From: Promethearchaeota archaeon
Lineage (GTDB): Archaea; Asgardarchaeota; Lokiarchaeia; Sigyniarchaeales; SOKP01
DNA: 6,634 bases
Assembly: GCA_030612905.1 (NCBI GenBank)
Contig: JAUWNA010000114.1
Span: 1 to 6,634 of the forward strand
Reading direction: 5' to 3'
The notes under the pieces were generated by a model that worked only from the letters and a program-made list of their open reading frames with translations, did no database searches and was not told where the DNA came from. Shown piece by piece: positions 1 through 5,994 of the stretch. The stretch's first letter is position 1. Each line of letters starts with the position of its first letter. A program made the position numbers and the translations under genes.

Positions 1-1
1 T

Positions 2-157
2 GAAGAAGGAGCAGAATTTCTTAAGAGAGGAGTTCCTAATTTTGACAAAGCAATATCGTTGTATATTCAAGCAAGAGATTTATTAGCCGAAAAAATTGGT
101 TGGGAACCTGAAATTAATAATTTGAATATACTGATAAAAGAACTCATTCAACAGAAG
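2..157 (+). repeat. TPR-like helical unit 1 of the coiled-coil protein
   Basis: The translation holds the pattern EEGAEFLKRG, then FDKAISLYIQARDLL, then IGWEPEINNL. It aligns by eye with the second unit in the same protein through the 'KAxxxY/F', 'IGW' and 'I..L/I..I' positions. The unit may begin before the window. Confidence 0.6.
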
Positions 158-913
158 GGAAATTTTGTAGAAAAGAAGAGATTGGAAGCAGAGGCTAAAA
201 TTAAAAGGCAACGCGAGTATGAAGTTTTTAGAGAAGAAATTCAAAAACGACGTACAGAATACGAAATAAAAAAGAGACAACAACAACTAAAAGTAAAAAG
301 ATTATTCGAATCTAAACGAGATGCGGAGATAACTAAAGAGAAAGGTTTAAGGCTAATAGACGAGGGAAAACAGGCTGCAATCATATATGACTTTAAAAAA
401 GCTTATAAAAATTTCAACAGCGCAGTTGAGAAGTTTAAACAGATTGGATGGATTGAACAAATAAAATATATTCAAAAAGAGATTGAAAATACTCGACTCC
501 TGGAACAAAGAACAAAAGAAGAAGATATAAAAATCCAAAAAATTCGCGAAGATTTAGAAAATCAAAGAAGAAAGAAAGAGCGAAAAAAAAAAGAAGATGA
601 AAAAAAATTAAAAGTGGTAGTTGGAGAAGTGAGCGATTTATCTATTGAGGTTTCGAAATTAATTGAAATTAAAAAGCAACAAGATGAGTTAAAAATCCAA
701 CAAAAAAGCAAACAAATCGTATCCGAGTCAAAAGAATTTCGAAAGGATTTGAAGGAATTCATTGCTTTAAAGCAGGACCTCATGAATGAATTATCTAAAT
801 CGAAAGAAGATTCAGAGAAGAGAAACGGAGAGCTCAAATTAGCTAAAGATAAAGAAAAAGCGGATGAAATTAAGAAAATGCTTAAAGAAATATCTAAAAA
901 AGAAAAAAAATAG
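2..913 (+). CDS. TPR-like / coiled-coil protein, 3' part of gene (start outside window)
   Basis: The frame is open from the first bases of the window and ends at TAG 911-913, so about 303 C-terminal residues are visible. The TTG at base 59 lies inside the repeat and is not a likely start. Two related TPR-like helical units are visible, about 110 residues apart. Each has an A/K-rich helix, a 'FDKAISLY' or 'FKKAYKNF' helix, and then an 'IGW' signature followed by an E/I/N-rich helix. Between and after them the protein is extremely rich in K, E, R and Q, with long heptad-like stretches that suggest coiled coil, including a basic patch (RRKKERKKK). There is no signal peptide or membrane segment in the visible part, so it is probably cytoplasmic. 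Proteins with 'IGW' units of this kind are, from memory, common in Lokiarchaeota. They are presumed protein-interaction scaffolds, but no specific role can be assigned. The gene converges on the protease gene. Confidence 0.85.
   Translation, partial: EEGAEFLKRGVPNFDKAISLYIQARDLLAEKIGWEPEINNLNILIKELIQQKGNFVEKKRLEAEAKIKRQREYEVFREEIQKRRTEYEIKKRQQQLKVKRLFESKRDAEITKEKGLRLIDEGKQAAIIYDFKKAYKNFNSAVEKFKQIGWIEQIKYIQKEIENTRLLEQRTKEEDIKIQKIREDLENQRRKKERKKKEDEKKLKVVVGEVSDLSIEVSKLIEIKKQQDELKIQQKSKQIVSESKEFRKDLKEFIALKQDLMNELSKSKEDSEKRNGELKLAKDKEKADEIKKMLKEISKKEKK
335..496 (+). repeat. TPR-like helical unit 2 of the coiled-coil protein
   Basis: The translation holds KEKGLRLIDEGKQ, then DFKKAYKNFNSAVEKF, then IGWIEQIKYIQKEI. 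It matches unit 1 in order and spacing. The match is at the protein level; no long identical DNA repeat is seen. Confidence 0.6.
903..910 (-). terminator. T-tract downstream of the protease gene
   Basis: On the minus strand a run of eight T, followed by a further run of six T (plus-strand 896-901), begins 10 bp after the protease stop codon. Archaeal RNA polymerase can terminate at T-tracts without a hairpin. The tract lies inside the 3' end of the convergent coiled-coil gene. Confidence 0.45.
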
Positions 914-920
914 GTTCAAA

Positions 921-2456
921 TTAATCTATACTATCTCTTTTTTTAAAACTCAAATTTAATTTTCTAATGTAAATCAGACTAATAACATTAATTCCTAGTA
1001 AGATTATGAATGCTATATTTCTATATTCAAACACTAATCGTATTAAAAAGCTTCCTGAAGCGCTCTGAACTAATTTTACTACTAAATAATAATTTTGAAC
1101 TTCACTCGCAAAAACGCCCATTCTTTTGTCAAGTAAATCTGGAATTAGTTGGTTTATGGTGTGAGATATCAGAATTGGAGATCCATATTCGTTAGGATTC
1201 ATGTTGAATAAATACATTTCAGCCTGCGCCGATCCTAGTTGAGTTAATTCAAAAAAGTAATGATTTGGTTTAAGTTTAATCGGTAGGCAATAAACGCTAA
1301 AGTTTTGATTTAGAGAAAACCCTATTTCCGTACTTTCATTAATTAATATTGGGTTATTTAAGGCGTCTAAGGCGGCATAACCTTGTATAATCCCCCACCC
1401 TTGTATATTATCTTGAATCACTCTTGGGTTGACCGTCTTAAGTGAAGTTAATGATATTATGCTTTTTAATTGAAACGGAGTTAAAGTCTCTACTTTTTCC
1501 AACATTAACGCTGCTAATCCCGCGACAAATGGTGTTGCCCCAGAAGTACCGGCCCCATAGCTATAGCCATCTTGAAAGTTTTTGTCAGCGCCAATTACTC
1601 CAACAGCGGGAGCGCACACATCTGGTTTTATAACGCCTTCAAAAGTAGGACCTTTCGCGCTACTTGAATACATGTTTCCGTTGTAATCTACGCCCCCAAC
1701 AGCAAGAACCGCCTTATCTGAAGCGGGTGCGTTAATAGTCCCATCGCCATAATCTTTGGAAGGGTCCCCATCATTACCTCCAGCTGCAACGACTAGTATT
1801 CCGTTGTCAATAAGAGTTCTAGTTAGGCTATGAAAAAGGGCAATTTCATCGTGATTATCAGGTTCTGGTTTTGCTCCAAAACTCATACTAACAATTTTTA
1901 TATCGAAAACATCCTTATTTTGAATAACCCAATTAATAGCACTTTCCAATATAGAAGCATTGGTCTCTCCAGTACTATCAAAAATTTTCAATATTACCAA
2001 ATTTACATCTGGTGCTACCCCTTGATAATCGCTACAATTTCCTCCCAAAATTGATGTTGCCCATGTTCCGTGGCCGTGATCATCTAGTGGAATACTTGAT
2101 TGATTTTTAATCACATCGTAGAAGTTAACAATTCTTTCAAACCAATCTAGCTTACCACTATTCGTAAACACGCTATGATTAGCAAAAATTCCTGTGTCTA
2201 ATATCGCAACAGTTATATTTTTTCCAGTTAATCCATTATCCCAAAGACTATCTTGCAGGCCAATATAATCTTGTGCGTTGTATGTAGAACTAATTTTTAT
2301 TTTACTTGATGAAATACGGAGCGTATTATCAACATTCGAACATTTTAAGTCCGAGTCAATTATTTGAGGAAACTCATAATCAATTATTCCTAAAACTAAA
2401 AATTGGGCTATTGGAAGTGATAAAATGATTAATATTACTATCGATTGCTTTTTCAA
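921..2456 (-). CDS. Membrane-anchored subtilisin-family (S8) serine protease
   Basis: This 511-residue protein is a predicted secreted endopeptidase. The catalytic triad is clear: D87 in VAILDTG, H129 in GHGTWAT and S305 in GTSGATPFVAG. N228 in VVAAGGNDG is the oxyanion-hole asparagine. Residues 5-25 form a hydrophobic signal or anchor after KK. Residues 481-497 form a second membrane segment followed by a basic tail (RKLNLSFKKR), so the catalytic domain should face outward and be tethered at the C-terminus. Residues of about 371-478 look like a beta-rich domain of the kind found after archaeal subtilases (PPC-like). The stretch before the triad is short, about 60 residues, so no ordinary I9-type propeptide is evident. 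The start is TTG: the codon just before it is a TAA stop, no ATG or GTG lies in the adjacent upstream region, and the signal segment follows at once. The role is unknown; surface protein degradation or nutrient use is an inference. Confidence 0.92.
   Translation of the reverse strand: MKKQSIVILIILSLPIAQFLVLGIIDYEFPQIIDSDLKCSNVDNTLRISSSKIKISSTYNAQDYIGLQDSLWDNGLTGKNITVAILDTGIFANHSVFTNSGKLDWFERIVNFYDVIKNQSSIPLDDHGHGTWATSILGGNCSDYQGVAPDVNLVILKIFDSTGETNASILESAINWVIQNKDVFDIKIVSMSFGAKPEPDNHDEIALFHSLTRTLIDNGILVVAAGGNDGDPSKDYGDGTINAPASDKAVLAVGGVDYNGNMYSSSAKGPTFEGVIKPDVCAPAVGVIGADKNFQDGYSYGAGTSGATPFVAGLAALMLEKVETLTPFQLKSIISLTSLKTVNPRVIQDNIQGWGIIQGYAALDALNNPILINESTEIGFSLNQNFSVYCLPIKLKPNHYFFELTQLGSAQAEMYLFNMNPNEYGSPILISHTINQLIPDLLDKRMGVFASEVQNYYLVVKLVQSASGSFLIRLVFEYRNIAFIILLGINVISLIYIRKLNLSFKKRDSID
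938..944 (+). terminator. T-tract downstream of the coiled-coil gene
   Basis: A run of seven T lies on the plus strand 25 bp after the TAG stop, inside the 3' end of the convergent protease gene. It is a plausible archaeal oligo-T terminator and mirrors the T-tract that serves the opposite strand. Confidence 0.45.
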
Positions 2457-2498
2457 TTAGACGCACTAAAAGAATTTATATTTCTATGAAAAATTAAT

Positions 2499-2518
2499 AA
2501 TATATAATATTATAAAAA
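2499..2518. promoter_or_regulatory. Shared TATA-like region between the divergent protease and E1 genes
   Basis: A nearly pure A/T stretch lies between the divergent starts at 2456 (-) and 2534 (+). On the plus strand TATATAATATTATAAAA is about 17-33 bp before the E1 ATG, which fits a leaderless or nearly leaderless transcript. On the minus strand the reverse reading (TTTTTATAATATTATATA) is about 45-60 bp before the TTG start, giving a leader of roughly 20 nt. No Shine-Dalgarno sequence is seen at either start. Confidence 0.4.
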
Positions 2519-2533
2519 TTTAGGATATTTATA

Positions 2534-4111
2534 ATGACGGTAAACAAGGAAGATATCAAAAAATCACGAATGTATGCTAGACAGCAATTAATTGATGGAT
2601 GGGACCAAGAGATTGTTAGCAAAGGTTGCATTATGATTGTCGGAGTTGGGGCTTTGGGTTGTGAAATAGCAAAAGATTTTGCCTTAATGGGAATTGGGAA
2701 AATAGTGTTGGTAGATTTGGATACGATCGAGACATCCAATCTTTCCCGTCAAATGTTGTTCAAGCCGGGCGATGAAGGTCGTCCTAAGGCAGAAGTTGCC
2801 GCAGAAAGATTAATGGAAATGAATCCATTTTTAAACATCGATTTTTACTTTGAAAAACTCCAAAAATTAGAAATGTCGATTTATGAAGAATGTGATGTTA
2901 TCATTGCTGCTTTGGATAACTTTAACGCAAGGTTAGATTTGAATAAAATTTGTTTAAGGATAAAAAAACCTATGGTAGAGGGAGGAACCGTAGGATTTGA
3001 AGGACACGTACAAATTGTTATTCCAGAAGATTCTGGGCTTCAATATAAAAAGAGAGAAATCGAGATCGAAAAAATTGTCGACAGTGAAATGTGGGAATTT
3101 GACAATCCGGAGTACTTAGACGCTCAGAAGGAAATAGAGCAACTAGAATATTTAATTGATAGGCTAAAGCAAGAGAAACTTGAACCTTTTAGAAGACTAG
3201 TTAGAAAAAAAGTCGAAGAAGAATTTGATAAAAAATACGCTAGTGAAGTTTTGGATATATCTCCTTGTTATCGTTGTATGGTTCCTATTCCACCTGCAGA
3301 CGATAAATTGGTTGCGGCGTGTACTTTAAAAGGGCTTCCAAGAAATAGGAATCATTGCGTTATAAAAGCAGAAGTATTATTCGAAAAAGAATACGGTTTT
3401 AAACCTGATATGAACGTGGACGATGACGTAGTAAAATTGAAGGTTTTTGCTCAGAAAGAATTGATAGACTTAAGAAAAAGAGTGTTCGATGAAAATGTTT
3501 CTACCGAAAAGTTAGAAAGCCTATCTCCTGAAGAGATTCAAGAATGGAAAGATAACATTAAAGATACTTTCGGACCTGATTATAAGTTCGAAGAAATGGA
3601 AAATATATTAGGAAATAAAATTGCGGCAATTCAATCCGTAAGCTCTATTATTTCTAGCATACAATCCCAAGAAGCGTTAAAATTACTGTTTCGAATGCAT
3701 GGAAGGAACATTGGTCCTCCAATGGACCCTCCTTACATCAATTATAATGGGGTGTATGGGCAATTTGACCATCTAGATGTAATTAAAAGGGATGATTGCC
3801 TTGCCTGTGGAGACATTGAAGGAGAAGAAAATGTTCAAATCGTTGTTCCGTTTGACGCGAACATAGGTTATGTGTTCAAAGCCATGAGAATAAGTGGACA
3901 TAATTTAGAACCAATCCTATGGTTGATGACTAATGCAGTAAACAAAGAAATGCTTTGGAATCCTTATATGAGCGGTGAATTTAAAGACCCAACTATAAAA
4001 TTAACGGCTCTAAAAATCAAAAATAACGATGTTATCACACTCACCCCTCTGGGAAAGGCAAAAGTAGAATCAGAGATCAAGAAATACAATGTCATAATAA
4101 CTTACATGTAA
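2534..4111 (+). CDS. Ubiquitin-activating E1-like enzyme, UBA2/UBA3 architecture
   Basis: This 525-residue protein should adenylate the C-terminus of a ubiquitin-like protein, take it as a thioester and pass it to an E2. Domains in order: an N-terminal YARQ motif (14-17), like the arginine-finger motif of MoeB/ThiF and SAE1; a nucleotide fold with GVGALG (37-42), acidic DLD (61-63), NLSRQ (69-73), K85 and the Mg-binding-type D128 in ALDN; then EGGTVGFEGHVQ (149-160). A charged helical insertion follows (about 166-243). Next come CYRC (C245, C248), the catalytic-type C263 in AACTLKGLPR, and HCVIKAEVLF (274-283). The NKIAAIQSVSSII segment (361-373) resembles the return to the adenylation fold in UBA2. 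CLAC (C422, C425) completes a zinc site. Residues of about 433-525 resemble the E2-binding ubiquitin-fold domain of UBA3. A MoeB/ThiF sulfur carrier enzyme is unlikely given the C-terminal domains. No ubiquitin, E2 or RING gene lies nearby. Confidence 0.93.
   Translation: MTVNKEDIKKSRMYARQQLIDGWDQEIVSKGCIMIVGVGALGCEIAKDFALMGIGKIVLVDLDTIETSNLSRQMLFKPGDEGRPKAEVAAERLMEMNPFLNIDFYFEKLQKLEMSIYEECDVIIAALDNFNARLDLNKICLRIKKPMVEGGTVGFEGHVQIVIPEDSGLQYKKREIEIEKIVDSEMWEFDNPEYLDAQKEIEQLEYLIDRLKQEKLEPFRRLVRKKVEEEFDKKYASEVLDISPCYRCMVPIPPADDKLVAACTLKGLPRNRNHCVIKAEVLFEKEYGFKPDMNVDDDVVKLKVFAQKELIDLRKRVFDENVSTEKLESLSPEEIQEWKDNIKDTFGPDYKFEEMENILGNKIAAIQSVSSIISSIQSQEALKLLFRMHGRNIGPPMDPPYINYNGVYGQFDHLDVIKRDDCLACGDIEGEENVQIVVPFDANIGYVFKAMRISGHNLEPILWLMTNAVNKEMLWNPYMSGEFKDPTIKLTALKIKNNDVITLTPLGKAKVESEIKKYNVIITYM
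3029..3262 (+). other. Charged helical insertion in the E1 (residues about 166-243)
   Basis: Between the conserved strand GHVQIVIPE and the first zinc knuckle CYRC the E1 has about 78 residues rich in E, K, L and R, with heptad-like spacing (EIEQLEYLIDRLKQEKLEPF). In human UBA2 the equivalent strand runs to its CxxC knuckle with only about ten residues between, recalled from memory. The insertion probably forms a helical hairpin or coiled coil. Confidence 0.7.
3830..4108 (+). other. E2-binding / ubiquitin-fold domain region of the E1
   Basis: Residues of about 433-525 begin right after the CLAC zinc knuckle, just as the ubiquitin-fold domain of UBA3 begins after its CPAC knuckle. The pattern NVQIVVPFDANIGYVFKAM, with a later hydrophobic strand set (IKLTALKI, DVITLTPL, NVIITYM), fits a beta-grasp fold. 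In UBA3 this domain recruits the E2. The fold assignment is by eye and by position. Confidence 0.65.
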
Positions 4112-4133
4112 TTATTCAGATTAATTACTTTTT
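4109..4133 (+). terminator. Weak hairpin plus T-tract after the E1 gene
   Basis: TAATTA at 4109-4114 can pair with TAATTA at 4122-4127 across a 7-base loop, and five T follow at 4129-4133. The stem is all A/T, so the T-tract is the more believable part. The 31-bp gap to the convergent HAD gene leaves little room for anything else. Confidence 0.3.
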
Positions 4134-4142
4134 CTTAAACTC

Positions 4143-4772
4143 TTATTTTTGTGTTAATTCGTTTTTATAACTTTTAACAAGGTTTATGAGGTCGTCAATG
4201 TAATGAGCTTCGATTCCCGCGTTAGCACCAGTCTCTAAATCTTTTTCTAAGTCACCGAAATAAATTATATCTTCTTTGTTGACCTTGTAATGTTCCATAA
4301 TTCTTAATAATCCTTCTGGTTCGGGTTTCCAACTTCTTACATCTTCTCTTCCTAAAATAAAGTCAAATTTATCGCTTATTCCAGCTAATTCTAAAGATTT
4401 CTTAATAGTTTTTCTTGTATTTAAAGATAAAATGGCTAGTTTAGTCCCCCTTTTTACGTCAAATAATTTTGTATTATTGATAAAGTAGATTGTCTCTTCA
4501 ATAGGTTCGTTCTTTTCTATGTTATCAAGTTCGTATTGTTTAATAACGTCAAAATTACGTTGTAATTCCGCTTCGTCCCCTTTTTCGACAATTTCACTAA
4601 GACAAGCAGAAATGCTAGTAAATTGACGGTCGTCTTGAAAATGTTCAGAATAACGATCGTTTAAAACATTTTTTAATGAATGCCAATCTGCCGCTAATCT
4701 AACGATGGTACCGTCTAAATCGAACACAATCACTTTCTTATCTTTAAATGGAAGTATTTTCTTTTTAAGCAT
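4143..4772 (-). CDS. HAD-superfamily hydrolase (phosphoglycolate phosphatase-like)
   Basis: This 209-residue protein is a predicted cytoplasmic Mg-dependent phosphatase. All four HAD motifs are present. Motif I is FDLDGT, with nucleophile D18 and acid/base D20. Motif II is ILSLNTR, with S116. Motif III is K149 in WKPEPEGL. Motif IV is YFGDLEKDLETGANAG, with D174 and D178. A helical cap of about 80 residues (roughly 25-105) lies between motifs I and II, which is the C1 cap position of the HAD-IA group that includes phosphoglycolate phosphatase. The length is usual for that group. The substrate cannot be read from sequence: phosphoglycolate, a nucleotide or a sugar phosphate are all possible. 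The ATG start at 4770-4772 lies about 40 bp after a good TATA-like box. It is downstream of, and on the same strand as, the iron-sulfur protein gene, with an 82-bp gap and its own promoter. Confidence 0.9.
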   Translation of the reverse strand: MLKKKILPFKDKKVIVFDLDGTIVRLAADWHSLKNVLNDRYSEHFQDDRQFTSISACLSEIVEKGDEAELQRNFDVIKQYELDNIEKNEPIEETIYFINNTKLFDVKRGTKLAILSLNTRKTIKKSLELAGISDKFDFILGREDVRSWKPEPEGLLRIMEHYKVNKEDIIYFGDLEKDLETGANAGIEAHYIDDLINLVKSYKNELTQK

Positions 4773-4810
4773 GTTTCATTATCAACAAGATTGATGAATA
4801 ATTAAGATAA

Positions 4811-4823
4811 AATTATATAAAAA
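4811..4823 (-). promoter_or_regulatory. TATA-like box of the HAD gene
   Basis: The minus strand reads TTTTTATATAATT here, a good match to the archaeal TATA consensus. It is centred about 45 bp before the ATG at 4772, which would give a leader of about 20 nt. It suggests the HAD gene is transcribed separately from the iron-sulfur gene upstream. Confidence 0.45.
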
Positions 4824-4854
4824 TTAAGTTTTCGTTATCAATTTTCAAATCAAT

Positions 4855-5736
4855 TTATAAACGCGAATAAAACATTGCTTTATACCCAATTTTGTGAAAT
4901 GGACATTCTTTTATACATATAGAACAGCCCGTAGTTTCGTAAAAATATTGGATGCATTTTTCCCCATCAATTCGAGTTTTTATACCATTTTCCTTGATAA
5001 TTGGGTCGTAGTAAATCGCGTTCACGGGGCACATTTGAACACATCTTTTGCATTTCTTACAATACTCGTCTATCTCAAAATTTTCTTGAGGGACATCAGG
5101 AAGAGGGGTTGCGTTAACAGAAATCATGGATAACCTCTGTCTTGGGCCGAATTTTTTAGTGATTAAAAGACCTTGGGTTCCAATTTTCCCCAAACCTGCT
5201 TTTACTGCCATCGCGGGTAAAAGAATTGGGCCACCAAGTGGATGGCACGCTATTGCTCTATAGCCTTTAGATCGGATAAAATCTGCTAATTTATTTGTCA
5301 CCTCACCTAACTCTGCGTAAATGTTTAAAGATTCTAACCCTGCTGGAGGTTCAGGAGCCTTATCTATAGCTTCGTAATCCATTTCCATTCCTAAAACTAT
5401 TCCGTTCTCGTAAAGAAATTCGATTCCGCCTACATAATCGTTCTTAAAAATAAATTTTTCGTCCACAGGAGCAAATCCTACAAGATCGATTCCTAAAATC
5501 TTCGCTTGCTCGATAACATCTTCCCAAAATTCTTTAGGTGCAGATTGAACATTGTTGGGTAGATTTTTCATCTCTCTTTTGTAATCTGTTTTTGCTCTTT
5601 GAACAGTTTTGAAAAGTTTCGGAACTACAATTTTAGCTTTATCAGATAATTCTCCCTGAAATTCTCTTATATCAAATTTATTCAACTCAATTAATCTGGA
5701 ATTTAACCCTTTTGATTTTTTTAGCAACATTATCAC
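4855..5736 (-). CDS. Double [4Fe-4S] protein of the epoxyqueuosine reductase / reductive dehalogenase superfamily
   Basis: This 293-residue protein has two C-terminal cluster sites. The first is C226-x2-C229-x2-C232-x3-C236-P. The second is C261-x9-C271-x2-C274-x3-C278-P. The spacing, with 'CIQY' before 'GCSICIKECP', echoes QueG (CISY...GCDDCQLICPW). The middle domain contains LLPAMAVKAGLGKIG (172-186) and GLLITKKFGPRQRLS (189-203), which match the cobalamin-binding-domain region of both QueG and reductive dehalogenases; the FGPRxRLS form is closer to the dehalogenases. There is no Tat signal or membrane segment, so it should be cytoplasmic. The likely cofactors are two iron-sulfur clusters and perhaps a corrinoid; the substrate is unknown. 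The protein is shorter than typical QueG or RdhA. The start is GTG (5734-5736) or the in-frame ATG two codons later (5728-5730); the sequence does not settle which. The last 15 residues pass the second cluster and end in SRL. Confidence 0.85.
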   Translation of the reverse strand: MIMLLKKSKGLNSRLIELNKFDIREFQGELSDKAKIVVPKLFKTVQRAKTDYKREMKNLPNNVQSAPKEFWEDVIEQAKILGIDLVGFAPVDEKFIFKNDYVGGIEFLYENGIVLGMEMDYEAIDKAPEPPAGLESLNIYAELGEVTNKLADFIRSKGYRAIACHPLGGPILLPAMAVKAGLGKIGTQGLLITKKFGPRQRLSMISVNATPLPDVPQENFEIDEYCKKCKRCVQMCPVNAIYYDPIIKENGIKTRIDGEKCIQYFYETTGCSICIKECPFHKIGYKAMFYSRL

Positions 5737-5769
5737 GCAAAAAACAATTATTTGCTTTAATCCAGTTAG

Positions 5770-5780
5770 TTTTATAAATA
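5770..5780 (-). promoter_or_regulatory. TATA-like box of the iron-sulfur protein gene
   Basis: The minus strand reads TATTTATAAAA here, about 39-45 bp before the alternative GTG and ATG starts. It would place the transcript start near 5747-5750 with a leader of 15-20 nt. No Shine-Dalgarno sequence is seen. Confidence 0.4.
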
Positions 5781-5931
5781 TTTTTATTATAAAAACCTAA
5801 GAAATAATCTTAATATCACTCTATTGCCTATCAATCTCAGAAAATAAGGGATAAAAAATATTAATTATTCCTAATCTATAATGTAATTAATGATGATTTT
5901 TTTAATGAAAAAAAAAACAAAAGACAAGTCT

Positions 5932-5942
5932 ACTTTTAAATT
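5932..5942 (+). promoter_or_regulatory. Possible TATA-like box of the toxin-antitoxin-like pair
   Basis: ACTTTTAAATT lies about 58 bp before the ATG at 5995, which would give a leader of about 33 nt. Other A/T-rich hexamers nearer the start are possible, so the assignment is weak. Confidence 0.25.
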
Positions 5943-5994
5943 AGTTTTGAACATAAATTAATTTAGGTTTGTATCTTATAACTAATTAATCAAT

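Larger units (their letters stand above)
5737..5994. other. AT-rich intergenic region between divergent units
   Basis: This 258-bp gap has no convincing reading frame and no RNA gene that I can recognise. It holds the TATA-like boxes of both divergent units. It also has an 8-bp inverted repeat (ATTAATTA 5860-5867 and TAATTAAT 5884-5891) and a T7-AATG-A10 tract at 5897-5917. It is the longest non-coding stretch of the window. Confidence 0.6.

Noticed and set aside
59..61. TTG as the start of the coiled-coil gene
   Set aside because: The frame is open upstream to the window edge, and the residues before it belong to the first TPR-like unit.
562..837. A 91-codon open frame on the minus strand, rich in Ser and Phe
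   Set aside because: It is the mirror of the Lys/Glu-rich coding strand of the coiled-coil gene; its composition follows from that and it shows no protein-like pattern.
2494..2739. Minus-strand open frame overlapping the E1 start and the promoter region
   Set aside because: It lies opposite the conserved nucleotide-binding segment of the E1, and its composition looks like an antisense shadow.
2534..4111. A MoeB/ThiF sulfur-carrier adenylyltransferase instead of an E1
   Set aside because: The ACTLKGLPR catalytic-cysteine context, the HCVIKAEVLF segment and the C-terminal domain after the second CxxC all match UBA2/UBA3, not MoeB or ThiF.
4837..4853. Short repeated ATCAATT words between the HAD and iron-sulfur genes
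   Set aside because: Only two 7-bp A/T-rich copies are present; this is expected by chance in such DNA.
4894..5133. Plus-strand open frame opposite the iron-sulfur cluster region
   Set aside because: The opposite strand encodes two clear cysteine cluster motifs in a full-length gene; this frame has no recognisable features.
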